DNA of 63,234 nt from positions 1 through 63,234 of the forward strand of contig JADKHH010000032.1 in NCBI GenBank assembly GCA_016721905.1. Direction: 5' to 3'. The stretch comes from Candidatus Opimibacter skivensis. GTDB taxonomy: Bacteria; Bacteroidota; Bacteroidia; Chitinophagales; Saprospiraceae. Made by a program: the position numbers and the translations under genes. Shown here piece after piece: positions 17,970-27,607 of the stretch. The stretch's first letter is position 1; the number at the start of each line of letters is the position of its first letter. A model generated the notes under the pieces. The model worked only from the letters and a program-made list of their open reading frames with translations, was not told the origin of the DNA and did not search any database.

Positions 17970-18527
17970 TTATTCAAAGCATCCACTACTTTCCACTGAA
18001 GGTAAGCTGGGATCATATACTCCATTTAAAACCTGCGCTGGAAACTGACAACCTGCTCCAGAAATTGGCTCTTCTTCTCCTGAATCCAGGCATCGATAAT
18101 TACATACCTTTCCTTGCAGCGTGGCTGTGGCGTTGTCAAAGGCTTCGACCACCATTACAATAGAGTACACGCCATTTTTATATTTAGCATTGACTGTACC
18201 ATCCCAGGCATTGGTAGGATCGTTAGGTGTAACATCTTCGGCATAGAATACTGTGGTGCCTTCTTTGTCGCTGACACGAAAGCTTCGAATCAATATGATG
18301 TTTTGATCACCATTGACCACCAGACGATCATTGATCCCATCTCCATTGGGTGTAAACACATTGGGTACATAGACATGACCAAGGCCCACGGTGGCATTGA
18401 TGGCGGGTGTATCACAACATCCGTTGAGTACATTTGAATTGCCATCTTTTTTGCAGGAAAGGAATGGCGCGGTGCATGCGATGATCAAAAAGAGATAGTG
18501 TGGTAAGAAGGGTTTTGAGGTTGTCAT
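17970..18527 (-). CDS. Lipoprotein with gliding-motility-associated (CHU_C-like) domain
   Basis: The signal peptide ends in a lipobox (FLSCKKDGN), so the mature protein should be anchored through Cys. Residues 50-135 match the gliding motility-associated C-terminal domain: VPNVFTPNGDGINDRLVV opens it, FRVSDKEGTTVFY follows, and AWDGTVNAKYKNGVYSIVM closes it. In T9SS cargo this domain is terminal and serves as a sorting signal. Here a further 50 residues with four Cys follow (NYRCLDSGEEEPISGAG and onward), so it is internal. The start overlaps the stop of the DUF2130 gene by 4 bp (ATGA), so the two are translationally coupled. Function is unknown; a structural surface domain is the most likely role. 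Confidence 0.72.
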   Translation of the reverse strand: MTTSKPFLPHYLFLIIACTAPFLSCKKDGNSNVLNGCCDTPAINATVGLGHVYVPNVFTPNGDGINDRLVVNGDQNIILIRSFRVSDKEGTTVFYAEDVTPNDPTNAWDGTVNAKYKNGVYSIVMVVEAFDNATATLQGKVCNYRCLDSGEEEPISGAGCQFPAQVLNGVYDPSLPSVESSGCFE

Positions 18528-19807
18528 ATGATTTCAGGATTATCTGTGAGTTCTTCAAACTTTGCTTTCATGGTTGGATTCCCATGTGTTAGTTTCTTGA
18601 TCGTGAGATCTTCAGCTTTGTTGTTGGCCAGGCGAAGATTGTTTTCGGAGGACAACAAAGCGTCCTTGGTTTTCTGGAGATGGTGAATTGTTTTATCAAT
18701 CTCATCAATAGCTTCCTTAAACCTGCGACTGGCGAGTTCATAATTCCTCGCAAACCCTTCTTTAAAGTTATTCATTTTCTCCTCAAAGTTAGTGATATCG
18801 ATATTTTGATTCCTGACCAGGGCAAGCTCAGCTTTATATTGGAGTGATGTCATCGCTGCATTACGCAAAAGGGTGATAATGGGAATAAAGAACTGAGGCC
18901 GGACCACATACATTTTAGGAAATTTGTGAGACACATCCACAATCCCCGAGTTATAGAGTTCGCTTTCCGATTCTAAAAGTGTCACCAGCACGGCGAATTC
19001 ACATTTCTTTTCGCTGCGGTCTTTGTCCAGTTCTTTCAGGAAATCTTCATTTCTTTTCTTGGTCGCCGTCTCATCTCCCTCATTCTTCATTTCAAACATG
19101 ATGGAGATGATCTCATTTCCGGCCTCATCCGTTTCCCGATAGATAAAATCACCCTTACTTCCTGACCTCGAATCGTTGTCTTTTTCAAAATAGGCTCTTT
19201 GAAAAGCTGTGGCACGAAGCTTATTGAATTCGGTTTCGCAATGTTGTTCGAGTGTTTCGCCAACCATCTTGGTGGAGAGTTTGAGCTTCATATCCTTGCG
19301 AAGGGCAATTTCTTCATCCTTCAGCTTGATGATATCTTCTTTGGTGCGGAGTTCGGCTGCAAACTTTTCGTTTAGTGATTTTTCAAGTAGTTGTCTTTCT
19401 GTTTCTTTGTTTCTCAGATGATTGGCCAGCTCATCTCTTTCTTTTTCAATTTTTTGAACAGCTTCCAGTACCGTCAGTTTTTTCTCGACCTCTGCCTTCT
19501 CCATTTTGGATTTCATGTCTCTTAGCTCCGATTCCTGCTTGCTGAGGCGTTCGATGAGGTCGCGTTCATTTTTGGCTTTCAGCTCTGAGATTTCAGTATC
19601 TTTTTTAGCCAGGTGCACTTGTAGTGCATTTTTAAGATTTGCCTCTGCGAGTTTGACAGCACTCTCTTTTTCCCGTTCGGCCACCTGTAAACGCCGATGG
19701 AGTTCATCTTCAAATTGATGATCCCGTACTTGCTTCAGGATATCTGCAAAACCGGCTTCGTCAACCTTAAAGACCTTATTGCAGTGGGGGCATATTATGT
19801 CGTTCAT
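18524..19807 (-). CDS. DUF2130 domain-containing coiled-coil protein, 427 aa
   Basis: It opens with a zinc-ribbon-like motif (IICPHCNKVFKVD), followed by about 150 residues of heptad-rich coiled coil. The conserved DUF2130 core begins near KMVGETLEQHCETEFNKLR and includes GSKGDFIYRETDEAGNEIIS and the strand YVVRPQFFIPIITLLRNAA. A C-terminal coiled coil closes the protein. The core resembles a nuclease-like fold, with Glu and Lys in MFEMKNEGDE, but no activity is established. Length is normal and the frame is intact. It is the first gene of a two-gene unit with the CHU_C-like lipoprotein. Confidence 0.85.
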   Translation of the reverse strand: MNDIICPHCNKVFKVDEAGFADILKQVRDHQFEDELHRRLQVAEREKESAVKLAEANLKNALQVHLAKKDTEISELKAKNERDLIERLSKQESELRDMKSKMEKAEVEKKLTVLEAVQKIEKERDELANHLRNKETERQLLEKSLNEKFAAELRTKEDIIKLKDEEIALRKDMKLKLSTKMVGETLEQHCETEFNKLRATAFQRAYFEKDNDSRSGSKGDFIYRETDEAGNEIISIMFEMKNEGDETATKKRNEDFLKELDKDRSEKKCEFAVLVTLLESESELYNSGIVDVSHKFPKMYVVRPQFFIPIITLLRNAAMTSLQYKAELALVRNQNIDITNFEEKMNNFKEGFARNYELASRRFKEAIDEIDKTIHHLQKTKDALLSSENNLRLANNKAEDLTIKKLTHGNPTMKAKFEELTDNPEII

Positions 19808-20206
19808 GGGTAGTCAGTTGTAAATTATGTTTCTGGTAAAGTGTTGCATCACCGGGATATCCTATCCGGACAAACAAACATAAGGCATTAGGATTGAAAA
19901 CCCAGTCCTAAGGCCTTTGGACTCTAAAGATAGCATGGTATAAGTTCAACCTTTTGCAGGAAATCTACTCTACCACGCTTAAAAATTGAACTGTAATCCC
20001 ACCCCATTGCAGGTTATCCCTAATTCCAATTTCTCATACTCAAGACAGGTATTCTTTATAATTAATGGCATTCCGGTGTCACCGGCTCAATCCCACCCCC
20101 CAACCGCTCAATGGTGTGATTTCTTTCCTATATTAACCTTAAGATGTGACGTCAACGCGTGGTCAATTCCACCCGGAACGCACCTCTACATGACTACTGG
20201 CCCAAC
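19808..20206. other. Intergenic region between divergent genes
   Basis: It separates the minus-strand DUF2130 gene from the plus-strand sensor kinase. The last 50 bp read in frame as VNSTRNAPLHDYWPN from a GTG at 20159, so the kinase may start there rather than at 20207. No complete ligand-binding domain could be reconstructed further upstream, even allowing frameshifts. No other gene or repeat was seen. Confidence 0.4.
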
Positions 20207-21696
20207 ATGGAAGGATATTCGATGCACTTGCTTTTTTTCTGCGCCGCACTGGGTGCTTTTGTAGTCACGGCGTTGTTTCATTTCAGCATCTACCTGCAGC
20301 AGAAGGATAAAGCCTTTCTGACCTATTCGGTTTACCTCTCGATCTATGCCTGTTTCATCCTGATCCGCATATTGGACGAAAGGCTGACGGATATCTGGCC
20401 CCTGTCTTACACGACCGTGTATCACGGAGATGAGATCCTGGCCAAACTCACGATGGTAGCTTATGTCAATTTTATGGGCGGGCTCTTTGTTACCCGGGAG
20501 ATGAAATTTCACCTTGCGGGATGGAGAGTCATGAAGTGGGCTACTTACTTGTATTGTGCTGCGTATTTACTTTTGGTCGCCATTGATACACCGATTAGTA
20601 TGCTGGAAAAGGCAAGTTTTGTGTCCAGTATTTTTCTACTTGGGCTCGGTTTTTTCCTCATTTTCAAAGTTTTTAAGTTTTATAAAATCCCTTCTATCAA
20701 CTGATTATCATCGGTTCTTTGTTTGTTACTTTTCAACCTTTCAGGAGTGATTTATAATATCGTGACCAGCAGTGACAAACTCAGCCTGCCGGCCTATTCG
20801 TTGATGCTGATCGGCGGTATCCCGGAAATCATATTTCTATCCTCCGCGTTAGGATATCGATTGAAAATGGCATTCCGGGAACGAACCCAGGCCCAGCAAG
20901 AACTCATCTTCCAGCTACAGCGTAATGAACAACTGGCTAATAGCCTCAATGAAGAACTTGAACAGAAGGTGAAAGAACGTACAGCGGAGATCGAAGTGAA
21001 GTCTGAAATGCTGGAAAGGGAAAAAGAACAGAAGCTAACAGCGGAGTTTGACAAGCAAATCGCGGAAGCCCAACTGACAGCTCTCAATGCGCAGATGAAT
21101 CCACACTTCATTTTCAACTGCATGAATTCTATTCAAAAGTATATCCTGAAAAATGAAAAGGCCAAGGCCCTGGATTTTCTCCAGCATTTTTCAGAGTTGA
21201 TGCGAAGTGTGTTGGATAGTTCGACCAAAACCAGGATCACACTCGATGAAGAAATCAGTATGCTCGAGAAATATATACTGCTCGAACAGCAACGCCTGGA
21301 TCATAAGTTTGACTACAGTATTGCGATCGCAAGAGATTTACAAACTGATTTTTTTGAAGTGCCGGGGATGATCATCCAGCCTTATATTGAAAACGCGATC
21401 TGGCATGGCCTCATGAATAAGCCGGACAAAGGCAAACTGAAGCTTAGTTTTGAAAGGGAAAACGGATCTATCCGATGTGTGGTGGAAGATAATGGCGTAG
21501 GCCGCAAAAGAGCTGCGGAGATAGGGGAGCAGAATAGCATCAAGCGAAAAGCTATGGCATGACTATTTCCCAGAAGCGAATGGAATTATTACAAAAGGAA
21601 AATCTCGACATCCCTGAAATCCAGGTTGAGGATCTTGGTGTTAACGGCCATGCCGGTGCAGGAACCCGCGTGACTATTCATTTTCAAGTTGACTAA
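20207..21696 (+). CDS. 7TM-DISM / LytS-type sensor histidine kinase, frameshifted
   Basis: The first part has at least six hydrophobic helices (for example LLFFCAALGAFVVTALFHFS and FLLGLGFFLIFKVFKF), as in 7TM-DISM receptors. A coiled coil (EELEQKVKERTAEIEVKSEM) links to a His_kinase domain with the phospho-acceptor His in NAQMNPHFIFNCMNSIQKY. The ATPase has MIIQPYIENAIWHGL and VVEDNGVGR. Frames change around 20700-20725 (two small indels) and in CGAAAAGC near 21547; after repair the protein ends GTRVTIHFQVD at 21696. The usual periplasmic DISMED2 domain is not visible. The response regulator starts 10 bp later, so they form one two-component unit. Confidence 0.85.
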
Positions 21697-21706
21697 ATCA
21701 CAGACC

Positions 21707-22453
21707 ATGTATAAGGCATGTATAATTGATGACGAAAACAACAGCCGCGAAGTGCTGGAGTTGATGATCAGTGAAAATCATCCGGAGATAACGATAAGCG
21801 GTACAGCATCCAATATCACAGAAGGAATGGAACTCATCCGGCGACATCAACCGGATATCCTGTTCCTGGATGTTGAAATGCCGGGAGGTAGTGGCTTTGA
21901 TTTAGTCCGTCAGTTACAGGAGCCCTTGCCCCAAATCATTTTTTGCACAGCATACGGACACTATGCGATCAAGGCTATTGAATGCAGTGCCCTGGCGTAT
22001 TTGCTCAAGCCGGTGTCCTCACAAAAATTGCACGAGGCAATTGAGAAAGCAAGGATGAAGAGTAATCCGTTACAGCGTAGCCTGCAACGCAATGTGCTGG
22101 AAGAACAACTGAGTCCAGCCAAAGAACCCACCCGTTTTCTGATCAATACTGTTGAGGATACCAAAGTGATCCGGTTTGATGAGGTGGTCTGTTGTGTCGC
22201 CGAAAGTAATTACACCAAGATCCACCTGTCAGATGGTTCAAAGGTGCTGGCCTCCAAAACACTCAAGGACTTTGAAACCATTTTATATCAACCTCATTTT
22301 TTCAGGATACACCATAGCTATCTCATCAATCTCAACTATATCCGACGCATCATCAAGACCGACGGATGTATGGTCGAGTTGCCTGACAATGTGATGCTGG
22401 ATGTGTCGAGAACGAAGCGGGATGAGTTGATGCAGAAAGTAGCTGCTTTGTGA
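21707..22453 (+). CDS. LytTR-family response regulator
   Basis: The protein of 248 residues has a receiver domain, with acidic pocket DDENN and phospho-acceptor Asp in ILFLDVEMPGGSG. The conserved Lys in YLLKPVSS follows. The LytTR DNA-binding domain runs from about residue 145 (FLINTVEDTKVIRFDEVVC) to FFRIHHSYLINLNYI and LDVSRTKRDEL. It is the cognate regulator of the upstream LytS-like kinase. The ATG at 21707 is preferred over an in-frame TTG at 21689 that overlaps the kinase. The stop TGA is the first base triplet of a tandem heptamer array. Confidence 0.92.
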   Translation: MYKACIIDDENNSREVLELMISENHPEITISGTASNITEGMELIRRHQPDILFLDVEMPGGSGFDLVRQLQEPLPQIIFCTAYGHYAIKAIECSALAYLLKPVSSQKLHEAIEKARMKSNPLQRSLQRNVLEEQLSPAKEPTRFLINTVEDTKVIRFDEVVCCVAESNYTKIHLSDGSKVLASKTLKDFETILYQPHFFRIHHSYLINLNYIRRIIKTDGCMVELPDNVMLDVSRTKRDELMQKVAAL

Positions 22454-22507
22454 GCAAGGAGCAAGGAGCAAGGAGCAAGGAGCAAGGAGCAAGGAGCAAG
22501 GAGCAAG
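22452..22507 (+). repeat. Tandem heptamer array (GAGCAAG x 8)
   Basis: Eight head-to-tail copies of GAGCAAG run from 22452 to 22507. The LytTR stop codon TGA (22451-22453) overlaps the first unit. The period of seven is not a multiple of three, and the apparent antisense reading frame through it is only a translation of the repeat. Confidence 0.9.
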
Positions 22508-22529
22508 TTTTAACGAGTAAATATACAGT

Positions 22530-22610
22530 CTGGATGGCGCAGCCATCCGGAAAAATAAATGTTAAGCTTAAGTTTACTTTAGCTTTCGCGTTGGCAAGTT
22601 TAAACTTGTG
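22530..22610 (-). repeat. Composite intergenic repeat, partial inverted copy
   Basis: In the reverse direction relative to the other copies, this stretch has a hairpin GGATGGC-GCA-GCCATCC (22532-22548). It is followed by GTTAAGCTTAAGTTTACTTT and TCGCG, the diverged complement of the TTAAGTCAACTTAAGC core and GCGATC. The hairpin takes the place of the AGCGGCC/GGCCGCT stem of other copies, with the complementary loop. From 22611 to 22817 no gene was seen, only a CCGCTGCCCGTTCGGGGCGG palindromic tract near 22660. Confidence 0.55.
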
Positions 22611-22817
22611 TAAAGGAGAGTTTCGATGTCATCCTTACATCAATCTCATGTTCTACCCGCTGCCCGTTCGGGGCGGGATCTACGCTGTGCTCCGACAAGC
22701 TTCTCACGGTTCTCAACGGATACAACAGTCTGATCGATGAGAGCTACCAACTACTCAATCGAAGATATGGTCTAGGCCTGATGTGCTATTTTATTCCTTC
22801 AATAGATCGCATAGACC

Positions 22818-24910
22818 ATGAAGGAATTACTGACTACAGCTTTCCTATTCTCCGCCATTTGTACCGTATCTTTTTCTCAGATCGGAAAAGTGGGCATCAA
22901 TACCACTACCCCGGCGGCGATGCTGCATGTAATGGATAGCAGTGTATTGTTTTCCACTACCTTAAACACACTTCCGGGTATGCCAGGAAATCCTCCGGTG
23001 AGTGGCGCTGGTATCAGGACGTTCTGGTATCCTGATAAAGCCGCTTTTCGCGCAGGCCGTGTCAGGGGCATAACAACACCGCTTCAGGAGCGCAATCTTT
23101 TGGTATCGGTAACGGCAATTTTGCCACAGGGGAAAATACAATAGCCACAGGATCCAGCAATAAAGCCAATGCGCTGAATGCTTCTGTTTTCGGCATTGCC
23201 AATGTGGCAAATGGTACCTCTTCGCTGGTAGCAGGCAGATTTAATGATTCCATACAAGCCTTAAATAATCTGATCACCAGTACAACTCCATTGTTTATGG
23301 TAGGCAATGGGAATAATTCAAATTCGCGGAAAAATGCACTGACTGTACTCTTTAATGGGAATGTAGGGGTAGGAACCTTGAGCCTTCCGCAATACAGATT
23401 TCATGTGACCAATAATAATGATGCAGACGGAGGATGGGCGGATGGAATCATGATAGAAAATACATCGACACTCGCCAGTGTAGGCGAAGCCGGATTATCT
23501 TTTCATAATGCAGCAATACCTATCGACAGGCGATGGACGACCGGCCTTAATCAGAATCCTTTGATGGCATGGAATTATGGTACTACCTTTTCTACTGCCA
23601 ATACCAAAATGGTCCTCGATACCATGGGCCGTCTAGGTGTGGGAAGTACATCACCACATGCCTCTTCCCTCGTCGATATCCAGAGTACAAACAAAGGTCT
23701 CCTATTGCCCCGCATGACCACTGCACAGCGGACAGCCATTGCATCTCCGGCAGCAGGATTGCTGGTGTATGATACAAGCCTCAACTCGATGTTTATGTAT
23801 GATGGGATCCAATGGCAGACCTTTGCGATGGTGACCAGTAATTTTGATACCAAGGTGTATACAGCCACTCCGGTTGAGATTTATGCAAATGCACAATTTG
23901 GTTTTAGTTCATCTATATCAAATAGGTTTGCGTTTGTAGGAGCACCTTATAATGATGATTATCCGACTGGAACCCCGCTGAATGAGGGATCAGTAAGTAT
24001 CTATGAGAAAAAACGAGGTTGGGAACTCGTGCAATCCCTGGAGGGAGTGGTAGCAAATGATTTGTTTGGCTGGGATGTTGATGTCGTGGGATATTATGCG
24101 GTCATTGGTATTCCCGGAATAGATCTTCCAGGCGGCGTAAATCAGGGAGCGGCTAATATCCTGGAATATAACGGAACCAGTTTTGTGAGTCAAACGACCA
24201 TATTGGGTAGCGACCTGAATGATCAATGCGGATATAGTGTGGCTATCAGTGAAAGAGGAGTAGCTGTCATCGGACTTCCGGGAGACACCTCAACCGCAGG
24301 AGCGATAAAAGTGGTGGAAAAAATTAATGCAGCTTGGGTTACAGAAACGATTCAAAATCCAGCCAATAATTTTGGAAGCCATGTAGATATTTCAGGGAAT
24401 AAAATTCTCGCCGGCGCTTTTGATCTTGGTAACAATGACGGCAGTTTTTTTGTGCTGGCTGATAATGGTACAAATTGGATCGAGGAATTCGAAAGCCCGC
24501 AAATACTGGTCAAATCCCTCGATCTTGAAGGCGATCTCATTGCTGTAGGCCGATCAGATGATGTCTTCGTTTATATGTTTAATGGGACCACCTGGATTCA
24601 GATTGCTGATATCAATGACCCGGATATAGAGGGAAATAAATTTGGCGCAGCCGTGAAATTATCAGGGGATTACCTCTTTGTAGGTGCACCACTCGCAACT
24701 GTGGCTGGCCAGCAGCAAGGTGCGGTGTATTGTTACAAAAGGAATGGATCCTCATTCGTGTTCCAATCTACCATTCAGAATGTATTGGGAGAAGATTCTG
24801 GCATGTTTGGATCATCAATTGATGCCTATTACAACGATATCCTGATAGGCGCACTGGAGGAAAATAATAACAAAGGTACTGTCGGGTTTGGGATCATTCA
24901 TACAGACTAG
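22818..24910 (+). CDS. Secreted adhesin-like protein with trimeric head repeats and FG-GAP-like blades, frameshifted
   Basis: A signal peptide (MKELLTTAFLFSAICTVSFS) is followed by KVGINTTTPAAMLHV, the common opening of Bacteroidota tail-fibre-like proteins. A head-repeat region reads in the second frame as NNTASGAQSFGIGNGNFATG and SNKANALNASVFG, similar to YadA/Hep_Hag collagen-like heads. A middle part (GLLLPRMTTAQRTAI, LLVYDTSLNSMFMYDG) is a typical trimer-interface unit. From residue 350 onward there are several FG-GAP-like blades such as DLFGWDVDVVGYYAVIGIPG and NKFGAAVKLSGDYLFVGAP. The break is in GGGG at 23065-23068. No T9SS tail was seen. Adhesion is the likely role. Confidence 0.72.
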
Positions 24911-25060
24911 GTCGGGCTCTACGATAATTTTCCATCGAGATTTACTTTTTTCCATGGCTTGATCGTATAGAAAACAAAGAGGAGGCCAGAGATAGGGAGG
25001 AAGATGGACTTGACAGTAACGCTCAGTCTGCAGTAGGTAGTCAACAAATGTTCGCATAGG

Positions 25061-25082
25061 AATTAGCGAAAATTAGCGGCGG
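25061..25082 (+). repeat. Short dispersed repeat AATTAGCG
   Basis: AATTAGCGAAAATTAGCGGC is one of three occurrences of an AATTAGCG-type double motif. The others are at 39053-39088 and, inverted, 46482-46515. It sits between two converging genes. Confidence 0.5.
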
Positions 25083-25126
25083 ACATTCGGAATTCTTGAA
25101 ACGCATATTTCGGCTTCGCTCGAAGC

Positions 25127-26533
25127 CTATCTTTTATCTCGTATGAGTTGTAAGGTGTAATCGAAACATTGATCTTTGAAAGAAACCAGGTCTTCAGGTT
25201 TCGTATTGATCATGTGATCCGGGATAAGCCCCCTTCCCCGATTGAGGCCAAGATCATCGTAAATGGTACATAAAGTCCCTGAACCGAATTGTATTTTGGT
25301 ATTGGGCAGCTCCCATGAAGTTTTTATAAGATATCCAGCCATGATGATTGGATTGCCACCGGTCTCGTCGCCTACAAAGACAGCCCTGTTGTATTTACGT
25401 AATACACTTGAAAAAATAACACCTGCGGAATACGTGCCTTCATCAATCAAAGCATATACATTGCCGGTAAAATTATTTTTCCTCGGCTTGAACTTGCCTA
25501 TTCCATACCACGGGTACCATTGCTTTCGGGTCCTAGTCAGCAATTCCTCCTCGTGCCTGTTTTTAACGACCCTACACGTTCTGGCTTGTTCAAAGGGTTC
25601 ATCAAATACATGCTGCAAAATGAATTTTACGTGATTTGGATTTCCACCGCTATTACCTCTTATGTCAAGGATTAAGTTCAGTGTATTAGCTTTTCGGATG
25701 GTCTCAAAGTAGTTTGAAATTTCTGCCCGGAACTTCTTGTTTGTTGTGGCGGGGCTAAAGGTTTTAATGCCAAGTATAGCCGTTTGAATTGAATCAAGGA
25801 TGTTCAATTTTAAACCGGACGCTGAGCTTTGTTCATTACTGGGGTAGCGGATTGATTTTTCTTTTTTTATCGAGTCCAGGTTTCTGCCTGGTATGGTGCA
25901 TGTGCGGTCTATGTTGTTATGTGTGCGATAGTGAATTACATAGGTCGTGTCGAAACCAAAAAAGGTATGAAAGTGGAAACGAAAGGATTCGTTGATAGCA
26001 GCGTAGGCATGCTGGTAATTATTTCCATCCCTACCCAGGTTAGACAGCAATAGAGATAGTATATCTTTAGTAGTTGTGGTATTGATAGCCGTGATTTCCA
26101 GTCCAGTCAATGGCACCGCTGATGTACTTAAATCCTGGGTTACATACAATCGATCATCAATGCATTTTACCTCAAGGGGCAACAGGTATTCAGAACTTCG
26201 AAGACTATCAAGTGCAGTTTTGCTTGGAATGACATAGGTGTGCCCATCCTGAATTAAAGCCGCTATAGGAGTCAGCAATTTAATAAAGGCTAATTCAGTC
26301 ATAGGGTATTTGATCTCCTGGTACAGACTATCGAAACACCTATCCACTTGATTTTTGGGTGTATACAGATATACCAGCGGATGTTTAGACTCTATCCGAT
26401 GCCGCCAATAGTTGAAATCCTCCTGTAATTGCGTAATAGAAAATATATTTAAATCGATGGTTGTTTTTTGGGACAAAACCAGGTTGGATAAAGCTGTTAA
26501 GCAGAGTAAGGATATTAATTTTACTTTTTTCAT
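25127..26533 (-). CDS. S41-family peptidase (C-terminal-processing protease-like), secreted
   Basis: The protein has a signal peptide (MKKVKLISLLCLTALSNLVLS). An N-terminal helical domain of about 110 residues contains the usual LYQEIKYPMTELAFI. A region follows where a PDZ-like fold would lie (LLPLEVKCIDDRLYVTQD). The tail-protease core has LNLILDIRGNSGGNP and ALIDEGTYSAGVIFSSVL with the nucleophile Ser, then VFVGDETGGNP. The Lys of CtpA-type dyads is not in its usual place after GDETGG, so it belongs with the interphotoreceptor/tricorn-like branch. It is expected to act in the periplasm or outside. The gene is complete and stands alone. Confidence 0.85.
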   Translation of the reverse strand: MKKVKLISLLCLTALSNLVLSQKTTIDLNIFSITQLQEDFNYWRHRIESKHPLVYLYTPKNQVDRCFDSLYQEIKYPMTELAFIKLLTPIAALIQDGHTYVIPSKTALDSLRSSEYLLPLEVKCIDDRLYVTQDLSTSAVPLTGLEITAINTTTTKDILSLLLSNLGRDGNNYQHAYAAINESFRFHFHTFFGFDTTYVIHYRTHNNIDRTCTIPGRNLDSIKKEKSIRYPSNEQSSASGLKLNILDSIQTAILGIKTFSPATTNKKFRAEISNYFETIRKANTLNLILDIRGNSGGNPNHVKFILQHVFDEPFEQARTCRVVKNRHEEELLTRTRKQWYPWYGIGKFKPRKNNFTGNVYALIDEGTYSAGVIFSSVLRKYNRAVFVGDETGGNPIIMAGYLIKTSWELPNTKIQFGSGTLCTIYDDLGLNRGRGLIPDHMINTKPEDLVSFKDQCFDYTLQLIRDKR

Positions 26534-26600
26534 GTAGAGTTGATAAACAACGTATTTGTATCTACTTACTCAGAATATATTGATGTGATAAGGGAGTGCC

Positions 26601-26683
26601 ATGACCCCTCTTACTCTCTCACTCTCTCACTCTCTTACATTCTCACGTTCTCACGTTCTCACTCTCTCACGTTCTCACCCCTG
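26601..26683. repeat. Degenerate heptamer tract after the cupin gene
   Basis: On the minus strand, immediately after the TGA of the cupin gene, the sequence is a series of GTGAGAA, CGTGAGA, GAGTGAG and GTAAGAG units. About eighty bases follow this rule, with a period near seven or fourteen. It resembles the tracts after 22453, 43455 and 53846. Confidence 0.75.
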
Positions 26684-27043
26684 TCAGATCTTTTCCAACG
26701 TATCCCTCGTCATCTCTCCACGTGTATCACCGGTATTGAGTGTCGAAGCGGGTTCAAACAACATCACTGAAACTTCATGTTCCGCAACCGGACGATGTTC
26801 TACGCCGCGGGGGATGATGAGGAATTCATTTTCCTTCAGCACAATGGTTCTGTCCCGCAGTTCCATGTTGAATTCGCCTTTGATGACAAAAAACATTTCG
26901 TCTTCGTGATCATGTTTGTGCCAGACAAATTCCCCTTTGAACTTGACGAGCTTGACGTGCTGTCCGTTGAGAGAGCCGGCGATGCGGGGGTTCCAGTGAT
27001 CGTGGATGAGGGAGAGTTTTTCGAAGAGATTTACTTTTTCCAT
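26684..27043 (-). CDS. Cupin-domain protein
   Basis: This small protein of 119 residues has both cupin motifs. Motif 1 is WHKHDHEDEMFFVIKGEF with the metal ligands His, His and Glu, and motif 2 is FLIIPRGVEHRPVA with the fourth ligand His. Such single-domain cupins in Bacteroidota bind a metal ion and act as sugar- or amino-acid-modifying or sensor proteins; the substrate cannot be inferred. The start MEKVNLFEKLSL is the family start. It reads toward the S41 gene, from which it is separated by a heptamer repeat tract and about 60 bp. Confidence 0.88.
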   Translation of the reverse strand: MEKVNLFEKLSLIHDHWNPRIAGSLNGQHVKLVKFKGEFVWHKHDHEDEMFFVIKGEFNMELRDRTIVLKENEFLIIPRGVEHRPVAEHEVSVMLFEPASTLNTGDTRGEMTRDTLEKI

Positions 27044-27121
27044 GGGTTGAAAGACTTAAGCTAAATATACGGACTTGTGTGGGCCAGCTAGTGAAAATCA
27101 GTTTCACTGAACATGAAAATT

Positions 27122-27293
27122 GCCTGACGTTCAAAACGTCTCCTCAGATTAATACATGGAGACAGATTTTTTTGATTTAACATACGCGAGTGCTTCGACT
27201 TACCACCCGCATCCATGTACGACAGCTCAGCAACCACGCAGGTACAACCTACGCTCAACTTTGTCTTTTTATAGCGGCCTGCGGCCGCTATTT
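27122..27293 (+). repeat. Composite intergenic repeat, copy 2
   Basis: It has the hairpin GACGTT-CAA-AACGTC (27126-27140), a TTTTTTTGAT tract, TACGCGAG, about 80 bp of copy-specific sequence, CGCTCAACTTTGTC and a distal hairpin ATAGCGGCC-TGC-GGCCGCTAT. The TTAAGTCAACTTAAG core is replaced by the longer insert. Confidence 0.7.
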
Positions 27294-27321
27294 ACGCACA
27301 TAGGATGTGAGATAATTCTTT

Positions 27322-27607
27322 CGTGCTGGTACCCCCGTTCAGGGGGCAAAGGGGGGCAACGAGATTCTTACCTGACGTTGAAAACGTCTGCACAGCCTAT
27401 TGCCTGGACGGAGATTTTTTTGATCTGACGTACGCGAGCAAATCATCCCCTCGTGAGGGGATCATCCACGCGCCGTTGGATGAGGAGTTGATCACCTACG
27501 CTCAACTTTGTTTTTTTATATCAGCAAGCGGCCGCTGTTCAGTATGTAGATATGGAGATAAATCTTTCGGAATGGTACCCCCTTTCAGGGGGCAAAGGGG
27601 GCAAACA
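27322..27607 (+). repeat. Composite intergenic repeat, copy 3, flanked by GGTACCCCC hairpins
   Basis: The stretch starts with GGTACCCCCGTTCAGGGGGC and GGGGGGCAAC. The hairpin GACGTT-GAA-AACGTC (27374-27388), CTGCACAG, the T tract and GTACGCGAG follow. CTCAACTTTGTTTTTTTAT leads to a GCGGCCGC palindrome near 27531, and a second GGTACCCCCTTTCAGGGGG unit is near 27572. It shows the order in which the pieces of the family are joined. Confidence 0.7.

Noticed and set aside
22452..22507. CRISPR array in the tandem repeat tracts (22452, 26601, 53844)
   Set aside because: Units are 7-8 bp with no spacers, and there are no cas genes anywhere in the window.
22283..22546. Minus-strand open frame rich in LLLAPCS repeats
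   Set aside because: It is only a translation of the GAGCAAG heptamer array plus the antisense of the LytTR gene end.
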